Of a stretch of 64,000 nt of DNA, positions 52,184 to 61,518 are shown one piece after another. Under the pieces are notes generated by a model. The model was not told the DNA's origin and ran no database searches. It worked only from the letters and a program-made list of their open reading frames with translations. How positions within the stretch are numbered: the first letter of the stretch is position 1; each line of letters starts with the position of its first letter. The position numbers and the translations under genes were made by a program. Source of the stretch: CAUZWH01 sp965247665 (lineage in GTDB: Bacteria; Pseudomonadota; Alphaproteobacteria; SHVV01); contig CBDFHH010000003.1 of NCBI GenBank assembly GCA_965247665.1, positions 372,001-436,000 of the forward strand, written 5' to 3'.

Positions 52184-52668
52184 GCACCCTGCCTCCCGGG
52201 CTACCATTTTGGCACCCGGCCGCGCTGATCGCGACCTTCGGCGGTTGCGGTTTGATGCCGCGCGCACCGGGAACCTGCGGTTCATTTGCCGCTGTCCTCG
52301 TTGCTATTGGAATCCATGGCTTGGCGGGCCCGACCGGCCTGATCGTGGCGACGTTTGCGGCATTTGCAGCGGGGTGGTGGGCGACGTCGGTTTATTTGTC
52401 GCATGGCGAAGATCCCGATCCCGGTCCGGTCGTGATCGACGAGGTGATCGGCCAGTGGATTGCAATTGTCGCCGTTCCGCCCACGGCGGTTTATTATGTG
52501 GGAGCGTTTCTGCTGTTTCGCATTGTCGATGTTTTCAAACCTTGGCCTATTCGCTGGTTGGAGCGTCGCTTATCCGGCGCAGGCGGAGTCATTTTCGATG
52601 ATGTGCTCGCTGGTGTATTTGCCGCCATCGTGCTCCTGATCGCGCAACGCTTCGCACCGGGACTCTGA
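52180..52668 (+). CDS. pgpA: Phosphatidylglycerophosphatase A
   Basis: This 162-residue inner-membrane phosphatase removes phosphate from phosphatidylglycerophosphate to make phosphatidylglycerol. The motif 'ATFGGCGLMPRAPGTCGS' and the acidic patch 'DPDPGPVVIDEVIGQW' are the family signatures, with hydrophobic segments between. GTG start overlaps the ispDF stop (GTGA), and its own stop overlaps the next start by one base, so all three genes are translationally coupled. Confidence 0.93.
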   Translation: MSTLPPGLPFWHPAALIATFGGCGLMPRAPGTCGSFAAVLVAIGIHGLAGPTGLIVATFAAFAAGWWATSVYLSHGEDPDPGPVVIDEVIGQWIAIVAVPPTAVYYVGAFLLFRIVDVFKPWPIRWLERRLSGAGGVIFDDVLAGVFAAIVLLIAQRFAPGL

Positions 52669-53168
52669 TGTTTCCACCGGAACTCATCGCCAAGGCCACC
52701 AAGGTATTGAATCGGGGCCGCAGCAAGGCCGTGCGCGTTGTTACGGCAGAGTCGTGCACCGGTGGCTTGCTCATAGGTTGCCTGACGGAAATAGCCGGAT
52801 CGTCCGATGTCGTCGATCGGGGCTTCGTTCCTTACACCAATGAAGCCAAGCAGCAGCAACTCGGGGTACCGGAAGATCTGTTCTATCGCGCCGGCGCCGT
52901 GAGCGAAGAGGTCGCCCGGGCGATGGTGGAGGGCGCACTCAGTCGTTCGGATGCAGACGTCGCCGTATGCTGTACGGGCATCGCCGGTCCCGGCGGCGCA
53001 ACCGAAACCAAACCGGTCGGTTTGGTCTATCTCGCCGGCGCCCGCCGTGGCGGCAAGGTATCCCTGCTGAAGCGTGAATACGGCGATATCGGTCGCCAAG
53101 GTGTCAGGCTCGCGACAGTCGACGACGCGCTCGAAATGATGCTCAGGCAAATCGACTCCGTTACCTAA
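52668..53168 (+). CDS. CinA C-terminal domain protein (nicotinamide-nucleotide amidase)
   Basis: This 166-residue stand-alone CinA/PncC domain has the catalytic Ser and Cys in TAESCTGGLL, the 'GFVPYTNEAKQQQLGV' loop and 'CCTGIAGPGGATETKPVG'. The domain hydrolyses nicotinamide mononucleotide to nicotinate mononucleotide, recycling NAD breakdown products. The N-terminal MoCF domain of full CinA is absent, which is normal for PncC forms. It ends the ispDF-pgpA operon. Confidence 0.92.
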   Translation: MFPPELIAKATKVLNRGRSKAVRVVTAESCTGGLLIGCLTEIAGSSDVVDRGFVPYTNEAKQQQLGVPEDLFYRAGAVSEEVARAMVEGALSRSDADVAVCCTGIAGPGGATETKPVGLVYLAGARRGGKVSLLKREYGDIGRQGVRLATVDDALEMMLRQIDSVT

Positions 53169-53222
53169 ACCTGCCGCACGTACCGCACGGCCTCGAACTC
53201 GAACCAAAGAACGGATTAACAA

Positions 53223-54362
53223 ATGGCTTCCAGTGTCCCTTCCAAACCCGTGCTTCCGCCGAGTTGGGCGGCACGCATCGAGGAAATGCAGGATCAGATC
53301 ACATCGACAGAATTCAAACTCACGGAAATGCCAGGCTACGTTCCCGGCCAGGCGCCGTCCGTCGATACTTGGCACGACATCGACTCGAAGGAGATCTATC
53401 CCAAGATCTATGGGCGCGAGTTCGGCGCCAATGGCATAGGTAAGCTTCGCGAAGTTGCGTTAATCGACATCACCCCCCACGAACGGTTTATCGCTTACGA
53501 CCAAGACCCTGCCTACTTCCCGCAGATGGGCCTCGCGCACACCGATCTGGATACCGACAAGATGCACGATCAAAGCCTGCAGTACGAAGCCGCGCTCGAG
53601 GAAGCGGGCGTGATCGTCCATCGCGTCACCTACCCGGATCCTCCAGTCGGCCCGTTCGGTCCGCAGCGCGGGACATGGGCGGCAAACGAAACGCTGGTCG
53701 TACGCGGCGGTTCGATCATCGAAAAAATAGCCGTCAGTCCCTTGGGATTCGGTCGTTCCGAATACCTGGCCTACTGGGCCTGGACCCAGCTCGGCGTACC
53801 GCCGGTGGCAACGATTACCGGGACCGGCGTCGCCGAGGCGGGGCCCTGCTTGTGGCTGGCCGAGGACGTGTTCGTGACCTCGCACGGCATCGCCTTCAAC
53901 GACGAGGGTCTGGCGCAGCTTATTCCCGTCGTCGAGCGCAGCTGCCTCGCCGAGGAGATGACGACGCTGGTGCTCGAGAGCTCGGGGAACATCTATTTCC
54001 ACCCGCAATCCGGAGTGAGTCACCATCCCGATATGATCATCGGGCCGCTCGACCATCGCAAAGTCATTGCCTACCTGCCGGGCGTCGACTTCGACAATTG
54101 GCGCTGGCTCAAAGAGCATGGCTACGAGATCGTCGAAGTCGAAACCGATGAACAAGCGCTTTACGGACCGGCTAACGTGACTCTGCTGGAGCCTGGACAT
54201 GTGCTCATGATCGCCGAGGCTCCCAAGGCGATTGCCGCCGTTCGCAAAGCCGGCGTGGAGGTGATCGAAGTGCCCTACGCCGAATTCATGCGTATCGGTG
54301 GTGGCCTGCATTGCTCGACGATGCGTATCTGGCGGGAACCGGGGCCGTTGCTTGACGATTGA
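53223..54362 (+). CDS. Amidinotransferase / arginine-deiminase-fold protein
   Basis: This 379-residue guanidino-group-modifying enzyme fold (pentein) protein ends with 'FMRIGGGLHCSTMRIW', in which C364 is the expected nucleophile and the preceding HC pair is conserved in amidinotransferases. Other family points are 'GTWAANETLVVRGGSII' and 'LESSGNIYFHPQSGVSHHPD'. The N-terminal 60 residues are unusual ('PGYVPGQAPSVDTWHDID'). It could hydrolyse or transfer an amidino or methyl-guanidino group; the substrate is not clear. It sits alone after cinA, with 54 bases between, and is not linked to arginine genes here. Confidence 0.78.
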   Translation: MASSVPSKPVLPPSWAARIEEMQDQITSTEFKLTEMPGYVPGQAPSVDTWHDIDSKEIYPKIYGREFGANGIGKLREVALIDITPHERFIAYDQDPAYFPQMGLAHTDLDTDKMHDQSLQYEAALEEAGVIVHRVTYPDPPVGPFGPQRGTWAANETLVVRGGSIIEKIAVSPLGFGRSEYLAYWAWTQLGVPPVATITGTGVAEAGPCLWLAEDVFVTSHGIAFNDEGLAQLIPVVERSCLAEEMTTLVLESSGNIYFHPQSGVSHHPDMIIGPLDHRKVIAYLPGVDFDNWRWLKEHGYEIVEVETDEQALYGPANVTLLEPGHVLMIAEAPKAIAAVRKAGVEVIEVPYAEFMRIGGGLHCSTMRIWREPGPLLDD

Positions 54363-54712
54363 TATTGTCGCGCGCACCGGTCGTTTGCCGGGGCGGCCTC
54401 TCTCATCTCAGCCAACGCGTTCGCACAAAACGGTATCCCCGCCAACGCGACCAGGCTTAAACCCAGCGACAAATATCGTCCGATGTGATCGACGTCGGCG
54501 AGCGTCGCGAGAACGTAATGCTTGGCTATCGACGTCGGCGGGTCGCGGCCTCGGCTGCGGCTCGATTCTCATGCAAGCCAAAACAGGTCGGGCTTGATCG
54601 GGAACGACCAATCTCCTTCGACGGCGCCCGCAATAGGTCCCCGTCAGAACGGGAGCATCGCTGCCGCAGGACAGCCCGCGCTCCGATCCGGCGAAGCGGC
54701 GCGGCGGCAGGT
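54363..54712. other. 350-bp spacer with a possible membrane-protein remnant
   Basis: On the minus strand a stretch around 54370-54520 reads 'HIGRYLSLGLSLVALAGIP' followed by FCANALAEMREAAP, which resembles the end of a membrane protein, but it has no start and stops interrupt it upstream. The 13-base string ATCGACGTCGGCG is repeated at 54488-54500 and 54528-54540. Nothing else is recognised. The amidinotransferase and coq10 converge here, but no terminator hairpin with a T run is seen. Confidence 0.3.
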
Positions 54713-55195
54713 TTAGGCGTGGTCGGGCTCGGCGTCAATCGGGGCGGTCCCGGACGTGTCTCGTCGCCGGCCATGTAAAGCGTCTGCCCTGTCCTCGAAC
54801 GCGCGCACCATCCTCGACAATGCCTCGTTGAATACCACCCCGATCAGCCTCTGAAGCACTCGCGAGCGAAACTCGAAATCTACGTAGAAGTCGACCACGC
54901 ACCCTTCGCCTTGGGGGATGAACTTCCAGTGATTGTTCAGATGGCGCAGCGACCCACGGGTGTATTCGACGTCGATGCCGTTCGGTTCATCGAGTGTGAC
55001 GCGCGAGGTGAAACGCTCTCGGAACATGTGAAAGCCGATAACCAGATCGGCAACGATCACGTTTTCCCGACGCTCGCGGATCCGGGCCGCCACGCACCAA
55101 GGGAGAAACTCGGGATACGCCTCGATATCGGCAACGAGCGCGAACAGGTCGTGGGGCGAATGGTCGAGATAGCGCTTTTCGGCGTGGGTGGGCAT
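54713..55195 (-). CDS. Coenzyme Q-binding protein, COQ10/RatA family
   Basis: This 160-residue START/SRPBCC-fold protein has 'LFALVADIEAYPEFLPWC', 'FTSRVTLDEPNGIDVEYTRG' and 'NHWKFIPQGEGCVVDFYVDF', which match the COQ10 family. In alphaproteobacteria these small lipid-binding proteins support ubiquinone function; in E. coli the relative RatA was called a ribosome-association toxin. It follows lipA by 9 bases on the same strand, the usual alphaproteobacterial order. Confidence 0.92.
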   Translation of the reverse strand: MPTHAEKRYLDHSPHDLFALVADIEAYPEFLPWCVAARIRERRENVIVADLVIGFHMFRERFTSRVTLDEPNGIDVEYTRGSLRHLNNHWKFIPQGEGCVVDFYVDFEFRSRVLQRLIGVVFNEALSRMVRAFEDRADALHGRRRDTSGTAPIDAEPDHA

Positions 55196-55204
55196 CGATT
55201 GGAC

Positions 55205-56146
55205 TTACGGGGCGGCCGACCGCGCCGCCCGCGCCTCGCGCAATCTCTCGAAATCGTCGCCCGCATGATATGACGATCGCGTGAGGGGTGCAGACGAAAC
55301 CATCAGGAATCCCTTTCCGCGCGCGCTTTGCTCGTACGCCGCGAACTCCCGGGGCAATACGAAGCGATCGACGGGCGCGTGTTTCGGGGTGGGCTGGAGA
55401 TACTGTCCAATGGTGAGGAAATCGACGTCCGCGGTGCGGAGATCATCCATCACCTGATGAACCTCGCCGCGATCCTCACCCAGCCCCACCATCAAGCCCG
55501 ATTTGGTGAACATCCCTGGATCCAACTCCTTGACGCGATCGAGGAGGCGCAGAGAGGCGAAGTAGCGCGCGCCGGGCCGGATGCCCGGGTACAGGCGGGG
55601 CACGGTTTCGAGATTGTGGTTGTAGACGTCGGGTTGCGCTGCGACGACCGTCTCGATCGCGCCGTCCTTGCGTAGGAAATCCGGCGTCAGCACCTCCACG
55701 GTCGTGCCGGGAGAAGCTTCGTGGATCGCCCGGATCGTGAGGGCGAAATGCTCGGCACCGCCATCATCGAGATCATCCCGATCAACCGACGTGACCACGA
55801 CGTGCTTGAGCCCAAGTCCGGCGGTCGCTTCGCCGACCCTTTCAGGCTCATGTGGGTCGAGCTTGTCGGGCAAGCCGGTGGCGACATTGCAGAACGCACA
55901 GGCGCGCGTGCAAATGCTGCCGAGGATCATCACCGTTGCGTGTCGTTGAGCCCAGCACTCGCCGATATTCGGGCATGCCGCTTCTTCACAGACAGTGTTG
56001 ACGCGGTGGTCGCGGATCAGTTTCCGGGTTTCGTGGTACTCCCGTGAAGTCGGCGCTTTGACACGAATCCAATCCGGTTTTCGGGCGATGGGAGAATCGG
56101 GCCGATGCGCTTTCTCGGGATGGCGAAGAGTTCGATCGGTCGCCAC
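55205..56146 (-). CDS. lipA: Lipoyl synthase
   Basis: This 313-residue radical SAM enzyme inserts two sulfurs into octanoyl groups on E2 lipoyl domains. The auxiliary cluster motif is C-x4-C-x5-C in CEEAACPNIGEC; the radical SAM cluster is C-x3-C-x2-C in CTRACAFC. A conserved Ser near the C-terminus ('APLTRSSYHAG') is the third auxiliary ligand. It lies 36 bases after lpdA on the same strand, so lipoate assembly is expressed with the PDH complex that needs it. Confidence 0.97.
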   Translation of the reverse strand: MATDRTLRHPEKAHRPDSPIARKPDWIRVKAPTSREYHETRKLIRDHRVNTVCEEAACPNIGECWAQRHATVMILGSICTRACAFCNVATGLPDKLDPHEPERVGEATAGLGLKHVVVTSVDRDDLDDGGAEHFALTIRAIHEASPGTTVEVLTPDFLRKDGAIETVVAAQPDVYNHNLETVPRLYPGIRPGARYFASLRLLDRVKELDPGMFTKSGLMVGLGEDRGEVHQVMDDLRTADVDFLTIGQYLQPTPKHAPVDRFVLPREFAAYEQSARGKGFLMVSSAPLTRSSYHAGDDFERLREARAARSAAP

Positions 56147-56181
56147 GTTAGTCCCCTGCTGCCATCCGGATCGCCGGCCCC

Positions 56182-57585
56182 CTAGAAATGGATCGCCCGG
56201 CCGTAAGCGTCAAGCACCGACTCGTGCATCATCTCCGAGAGCGTCGGGTGGGCAAAGATCGTGTGCATCAATTCGCTTTCGGTCGTCTCCAGCGTTTTCG
56301 CAATGCCGTAGCCCTGGATCAGCTCGGTGACATCCGCACCGATCATGTGCGCGCCGAGAAGTTCGCCGGTCTTGGCGTCGAATACGGTTTTGATCATGCC
56401 ATCGGGCTCGCCCAGGGCGATAGCCTTGCCGTTGCCGATATAGGGAAAGCGCCCGACCTTTACTTCATGTCCCGCTTCTTTGGCCGCATTTTCCGTGAGG
56501 CCGACGCTGGCGATCTGCGGGTCGCAATAGGTGCATCCCGGGATGTTCGAGGTATCTAAGGGACGGACATTGTTGAGGCCGGCAATCTTTTCGACGCAGA
56601 TCACACCCTCGTGGCTCGCCTTATGTGCCAGCCAGGGTGGACCGCACACATCACCGATCGCGTAGATGCCGGCAGCACCGGTCTCCATCCATTCATTGAC
56701 GATGATGTGCCCGCGCTCGGTCCCAACACCGACCTCTTCGAGGCCGATATTCTCGATGTTGCCGGTGATGCCCACGGCCAGGATGACGCGCTCCACGGTC
56801 ACCGATTCGGTCTTGCCGTCCTTGTGCTTGATGGTCGCGGTAGCGTTACCTCCGCCTTCCTTGACGGCATCGACGGAGGCGCCGGTATGGATCTTCATCC
56901 CCTGCTTCCGGAACGCCTCGAGTGCCGCCGCAGATATCTCTCGATCCTCGATGGGAAGAATGCGATCGAGAATTTCGACAACCGTGACCGCCGAGCCCAA
57001 CCGATTGAAAAAGCTGGCAAACTCCATTCCGATTGCGCCCGATCCGATGACCAGCAGCGATTTCGGAACGCTGTCCGGAACCATGGCCTCTTTGTAGGAC
57101 CAGATCAGCTTGCCGTCGGCCCGGATGTTTGGAAGGTCACGCGCACGTGCGCCGGTGGCGATCACGATGTGCTTGGCGCCGACATCAGCAACCTTCTTGT
57201 CGCCGTTGTGAACCTGCAGCTTGCTCTCCCGGGCAAGACGGGCCTCGCCGTCAATGACGGTGACTTTGTTCTTCTTCAGCAAATGAGCAACGCCCTTGGC
57301 GAGCTGATCCGCGACGGCGCGGCTTCGGGCGACGACCTTCTTGGCGTCATAGGTAATGTTGTCAGCGCTGAAGCCGAACTCATCGAGGCGCTGGAGCAGG
57401 TGGTAGATCTCCGACGCACGCAACAGCGCCTTAGTCGGGATGCAGCCCCAATTGAGACAGATCCCACCGACATGCTCGCGCTCAACGACCGCCGTCTTCA
57501 TCCCCAGCTGCGCGGCCCGGATTGCCGCGACATAGCCACCGGGTCCGGCTCCGACGACAGCGAGGTCGAAAGTATCGTCAGCCAT
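56182..57585 (-). CDS. lpdA: Dihydrolipoamide dehydrogenase (E3) of the PDH complex
   Basis: This 467-residue flavoprotein (EC 1.8.1.4) has an FAD-binding N-terminus VVGAGPGGYVAAI, the redox disulfide C43/C48 in GGICLNWGCIP, the NAD-binding motif 'VIGSGAIGMEFASFF', a second FAD segment 'GIYAIGDVCGPPWLAH', and the catalytic His-Glu pair near the C-terminus (AHPTLSEMMHE). It reoxidises the lipoyl groups of E2. It ends the pdhA-pdhB-pdhC-lpdA run, 65 bases after pdhC. Confidence 0.97.
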   Translation of the reverse strand: MADDTFDLAVVGAGPGGYVAAIRAAQLGMKTAVVEREHVGGICLNWGCIPTKALLRASEIYHLLQRLDEFGFSADNITYDAKKVVARSRAVADQLAKGVAHLLKKNKVTVIDGEARLARESKLQVHNGDKKVADVGAKHIVIATGARARDLPNIRADGKLIWSYKEAMVPDSVPKSLLVIGSGAIGMEFASFFNRLGSAVTVVEILDRILPIEDREISAAALEAFRKQGMKIHTGASVDAVKEGGGNATATIKHKDGKTESVTVERVILAVGITGNIENIGLEEVGVGTERGHIIVNEWMETGAAGIYAIGDVCGPPWLAHKASHEGVICVEKIAGLNNVRPLDTSNIPGCTYCDPQIASVGLTENAAKEAGHEVKVGRFPYIGNGKAIALGEPDGMIKTVFDAKTGELLGAHMIGADVTELIQGYGIAKTLETTESELMHTIFAHPTLSEMMHESVLDAYGRAIHF

Positions 57586-57650
57586 CCCTCAGATCTTTCG
57601 TTTGTTTTATTGGCTCTAAGTCTAGATGTGGGCGCTGCGCGGCCCGGTTT

Positions 57651-58943
57651 CTACAACAGCATGGTGAGCGGGTCTTCGATGAGTCCGCGGAACGCGGCGA
57701 GGAACCGCGCGGCCAGCGCACCGTCGACGGCGCGATGATCGACGCTCAAGGTAACCGTCATCATGCTCGCAATGGCCAAAGCGTGGTCTCGGACGACCGG
57801 TCGTTCCTCCGAACGACCGACCGCGAGGATCGCCGATTGCGGCGGGTTGATAACGGCCGCGAACTCGCGAATACCGAACATCCCCAGATTGGATATCGAG
57901 AAGGTGCCGCCCTGATACTCCTCGGGCATAAGCTTGCCTTCGCGTGCGCGTCCGGCCAGCTCTTTCATCTCATTGGATATCGCCGCCAGCCCCTTCTGGT
58001 CCGCGTTACGGATAATCGGCGTGATCAGGCCGCCCTCGATCGCCACCGCAACCGACATATCGACAACGTTGTGCTTGAGCAGCAGGTCATCGGTCCAGGA
58101 AACGTTGGCGTCCGGCACCTTGCGTAGCGCCAGGGCCGCCCCGCGTACGACGAAATCGTTGACCGACAGCTTGTAGCTCGAATCCTCGGCCTCCGCCTTG
58201 GCGTTCAACGTCTTGCGCAGCTCCAGCAGCTTGTCGACCTCGCAATCGAGCGACAGATAGAAATGCGGGATCTCCCGCTTGGCTTCGGTAAGGCGGCGGG
58301 CAATCACCCTGCGCATGTTTGTATGCGGTATTTCGGTCGGGGCGGCGCTTGTAGCTGCGGATGCGGCGGCGGTCTGCGCAATGGGTGGGGCCGTCGCTGC
58401 AACCGCCGCCTGGCCCAGGGCCGCCTCGATATCGGCCTTGACAATCCGACCGTGCGGACCGCTTCCGGACATCGTGGCGAGATCGATATCGGCCTGCTGC
58501 GCCATGCGACGCGCCAGCGGGCTTGCCTTGATACGAGCGCCGTCGGCGCCCGCGGGCGCCGGCGAGGTTGCCGGAGCCGATGATGCTGCGAGCGCCGACG
58601 GGGCCGGTTGCGGTGCGGGCTCAGGTTGCGGCTCTGACTCGGCCGGAGCCGGCGCAATCGGAGCCGCCGCCTGATAACCCTCAATCGCGCCATCATCCTC
58701 GCTCTCTTCGAGCAGCAACGCGATCACCGAATTGACGGCAACGCCTTCGGTACCCTCGCCGATTAGGATCTTTGCCAAAACGCCTTCGTCGACTGCTTCG
58801 ACCTCCATGGTCGCTTTGTCGGTTTCGATTTCGGCAATGACGTCACCGGCTGAGACTTGATCACCTTCCGCTTTGAGCCACTTGACGAGGTTGCCTTCCG
58901 TCATTGTCGGCGACAATGCGGGCATCGTTATTGGGATGGGCAT
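57651..58943 (-). CDS. pdhC: Pyruvate dehydrogenase E2, dihydrolipoamide acetyltransferase
   Basis: This 430-residue E2 core subunit has one lipoyl domain with K43 in IETDKATMEVEA, an Ala/Pro-rich flexible linker, a peripheral subunit-binding domain 'KASPLARRMAQQADIDLATM', a second Ala-rich linker and the catalytic domain. The acetyltransferase site shows H-x3-D in 'SVDHRAVDGALAARF'. It transfers the acetyl group from lipoyl to CoA. It is followed by lpdA and preceded by pdhB, 51 bases away. Confidence 0.97.
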   Translation of the reverse strand: MPIPITMPALSPTMTEGNLVKWLKAEGDQVSAGDVIAEIETDKATMEVEAVDEGVLAKILIGEGTEGVAVNSVIALLLEESEDDGAIEGYQAAAPIAPAPAESEPQPEPAPQPAPSALAASSAPATSPAPAGADGARIKASPLARRMAQQADIDLATMSGSGPHGRIVKADIEAALGQAAVAATAPPIAQTAAASAATSAAPTEIPHTNMRRVIARRLTEAKREIPHFYLSLDCEVDKLLELRKTLNAKAEAEDSSYKLSVNDFVVRGAALALRKVPDANVSWTDDLLLKHNVVDMSVAVAIEGGLITPIIRNADQKGLAAISNEMKELAGRAREGKLMPEEYQGGTFSISNLGMFGIREFAAVINPPQSAILAVGRSEERPVVRDHALAIASMMTVTLSVDHRAVDGALAARFLAAFRGLIEDPLTMLL

Positions 58944-58994
58944 AGTCCTACTTCCTTGGAATCTCTTGGAATCCGGCCGGTGGTTTGTCGGTTG

Positions 58995-60395
58995 CTAGGT
59001 GCGATAGCAGACCGCGCGAGCGGCGTCGGCGATTTCGTCGATGGTCGGCAAGGCAAGCGCTGCGAGGTTGGCGGCGTACGGCATCGGCACGTCTTTGTCG
59101 GTCACGCGCGCAACCGGTGCGTCGAGATCGTCGAAGCCGCGTTCCATGATCTGAGCGGACATCTCGGAAGCGATCCCACACACCGGCCATCCCTCCTCGA
59201 TCACCACTACGCGGTTGGTTTTCGCAAGCGATGTCAGGACCGTGTCGATGTCGAGTGGCCGCAGCGAACGTAGATCAACGACCTCGGCATCGATGCCGTC
59301 GGCGGCGAGTCGTTGCGCCGCTTCGAGCGACCAGCCCACAGCAATCGAAAACGCAACCAGGGTGACGTCGTTGCCGGCGCGCACGACGCGGGCGCGCCCG
59401 ATCGGCAGAACGTAATCTTCAACCTGCGGCACGGGAAATATTTGACCGTAGAGGATTTCGTTCTCGAGAAAGACGATCGGATTGGGGTCGCGGATCGCCG
59501 CCTTCAGCAGCCCTTTCGCGTCGGCAGCATCGTAGGGCGAGATCACTTTCATCCCCGGCACCTGGGCATACCACGCGGCGTAGCTCTGCGAATGTTGTGC
59601 CGCGACCTGAGCGGCCGCCCCGTTGGGGCCGCGGAACACAATCGGACAACCCATTTGTCCACCCGACATGTATCGGGTCTTGGCCGCCGAATTGACGATT
59701 TGATCGATTGCCTGCATGGCGAAGTTGAACGTCATGAACTCGACGATCGGTTTGAGGCCGGCGAATGCGGCACCGACCCCCAACCCCGTAAAGCCGGCCT
59801 CGGTAATCGGCGTGTCGATCACCCGCCGCGCACCGAACTCCTCCAGCAACCCCTGACTCACCTTGTAAGCGCCCTGATACTCGGCGACCTCTTCACCCAT
59901 CAGGAACACGTCGGGGTCGCGACGCATCTCTTCCGCCATCGCATCGCGCAGCGCTTCGCGTACCGTCGTCTCCACCATCTCGGTTCCGGGTAGCAGATCC
60001 GGATCGAGCGCGACCGACGCGGTCGGCGACGGTGGCGCCGCAACAGCATTGGCGACCGGAACTGGAGCGCTCGGCGTTTCGATTTGTGCCGGCACTTCGG
60101 CCGGTTCGGGTTGCGACGCGGATTCGGCCGAGTCGAGCGCGGCGCTGTCTTCGCCTTCGGCAAGCAGCCAAGCGATAACGGTGTTTACCGAAACCCCCTC
60201 GGTTCCGTCCGGCACGACGATGCGGCCCAACGTGCCTTCGTCGATCGCTTCTATTTCCATGGTCGCTTTGTCGGTTTCGATTTCGGCGAGGATATCGCCG
60301 GGCGATACCGTTTCGCCCTCGCGTTTCAGCCAACGCGCCAAATTGCCTTCGGTCATTGTCGGCGACAATGCGGGCATCAGTATCTCTAGCGGCAT
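58995..60395 (-). CDS. pdhB: Pyruvate dehydrogenase E1 beta subunit with N-terminal lipoyl domain
   Basis: This 466-residue protein has an N-terminal lipoyl domain (residues 1-80, K43 in IETDKATMEIEA) joined by a Pro/Ala linker to the transketolase-like E1 beta (from about 140, 'REALRDAMAEEMRRDPDVFL'). The carrier domain on E1 beta is an alphaproteobacterial feature. 'GEEVAEYQGAYKVSQGLL' and 'TPITEAGFTGLGVGAA' mark the cofactor interface. It assembles with E1 alpha, encoded 45 bases upstream, to decarboxylate pyruvate. lipA should modify both this lipoyl domain and that of E2. Confidence 0.97.
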   Translation of the reverse strand: MPLEILMPALSPTMTEGNLARWLKREGETVSPGDILAEIETDKATMEIEAIDEGTLGRIVVPDGTEGVSVNTVIAWLLAEGEDSAALDSAESASQPEPAEVPAQIETPSAPVPVANAVAAPPSPTASVALDPDLLPGTEMVETTVREALRDAMAEEMRRDPDVFLMGEEVAEYQGAYKVSQGLLEEFGARRVIDTPITEAGFTGLGVGAAFAGLKPIVEFMTFNFAMQAIDQIVNSAAKTRYMSGGQMGCPIVFRGPNGAAAQVAAQHSQSYAAWYAQVPGMKVISPYDAADAKGLLKAAIRDPNPIVFLENEILYGQIFPVPQVEDYVLPIGRARVVRAGNDVTLVAFSIAVGWSLEAAQRLAADGIDAEVVDLRSLRPLDIDTVLTSLAKTNRVVVIEEGWPVCGIASEMSAQIMERGFDDLDAPVARVTDKDVPMPYAANLAALALPTIDEIADAARAVCYRT

Positions 60396-60440
60396 GACCC
60401 CTCCCCTCAGGCCCCCATGTTTCCCGACCGCGTCAGCGCC

Positions 60441-61496
60441 CTACGCCTCGAGGTAGATATCGGTGTACAGCTCCGACGGATCCGGCTCGGGACTCGTCTG
60501 CGCGTGCTCGGCGGCGGCGTTGACGATCTCTCGAATTTCCTTGTCGATTGCCTTGATACCGTCTTCCTTGGCAAGCCCGCCGTCGATGAGCCAGCCGCGC
60601 ACGCGATCGATCGGATCGCGTTCCTCGCGCACTTTCTTGACCTCGTTGCGGGTCCGGTAGTTGGCGGGATCTGACATCGAATGGCCGCGATAGCGATAGG
60701 TCAGAACCTCAAGAAGCACAGGGCCTTCGCCGGCGCGGCAGGTCCCCACAGCTTGCGCGCCCGCTTCGCGTACCGCGAGCACGTCCATCCCGTCCACCTG
60801 CTTGCCGGGGACGCCGAAGTGCGCGCCACGCTTGAAGAAATCACTTTGCGCCGCAGACCGCTCGACCGAGGTCCCCATCGCGTAGTGATTGTTTTCGATG
60901 ATGTAGACGACCGGCAGCTTCCACAGCGCGGCCATATTGAACGCTTCGTAAACCTGGCCCTGGTTGGCGGCTCCATCACCAAAATAGGTGAGACAGACGC
61001 CATCGGTGTTTCTGTAGGCGTGCGCGAAGGCGAGGCCGGTGCCGAGCGGAATGTGCGCGCCGACGATTCCATGCCCGCCGTAGAAGTTTTTCTCCAACGA
61101 GAACATGTGCATCGAACCGCCCTTGCCTTTCGAGTAGCCGCCGGCCCGTCCGGTGAGCTCGGACATGACGCCGCGCGGATCCATGCCGCAGGCCAGCATA
61201 TGGCCATGATCGCGGTAGCTGGTGATGACGGCGTCGCCCACCTTGAGCGATGCCTGCATACCGACGACAACCGCTTCCTGACCGATATACAGGTGGCAAA
61301 AACCGCCGATGGCACCCATGCCGTAGAGTTGGCTGGCTTTCTCCTCGAACCGGCGGATCAGCAACATCTGGCGGTAGAGCCGGAGAAGATCGGCCGCGTC
61401 GATCGCAGCAAAATCGTGACCGTTTACTCGCTTGCTGCGGGTCGATTTGCGCGGCGTGCGCTTGGATTCAGTCGACTTCGCCTTCGCCTTCGCCAT
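60441..61496 (-). CDS. pdhA: Pyruvate dehydrogenase E1 alpha subunit
   Basis: This 351-residue E1 alpha of the heterotetrameric E1 has a thiamine diphosphate/Mg motif GDGAANQGQVYEAFNMA continuing to 'ENNHYAMGTS'. The phosphorylation-loop-like 'TYRYRGHSMSDPANYR' is also present. A Lys/Arg/Ser-rich leader of about 25 residues precedes the conserved 'LLRLYRQMLLIRRFEE'. A 26-bp tandem repeat and an FNR/FixK-like box lie upstream and may affect its expression, which should drive the whole pdh-lpdA-lipA run. Confidence 0.97.
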   Translation of the reverse strand: MAKAKAKSTESKRTPRKSTRSKRVNGHDFAAIDAADLLRLYRQMLLIRRFEEKASQLYGMGAIGGFCHLYIGQEAVVVGMQASLKVGDAVITSYRDHGHMLACGMDPRGVMSELTGRAGGYSKGKGGSMHMFSLEKNFYGGHGIVGAHIPLGTGLAFAHAYRNTDGVCLTYFGDGAANQGQVYEAFNMAALWKLPVVYIIENNHYAMGTSVERSAAQSDFFKRGAHFGVPGKQVDGMDVLAVREAGAQAVGTCRAGEGPVLLEVLTYRYRGHSMSDPANYRTRNEVKKVREERDPIDRVRGWLIDGGLAKEDGIKAIDKEIREIVNAAAEHAQTSPEPDPSELYTDIYLEA

Positions 61497-61518
61497 CGCC
61501 TGCTCCCGAACGGTGCCG

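Noticed and set aside
56611..57738. 375-codon + strand frame opposite lpdA
   Set aside because: It is antisense to an intact dihydrolipoamide dehydrogenase; no family similarity.
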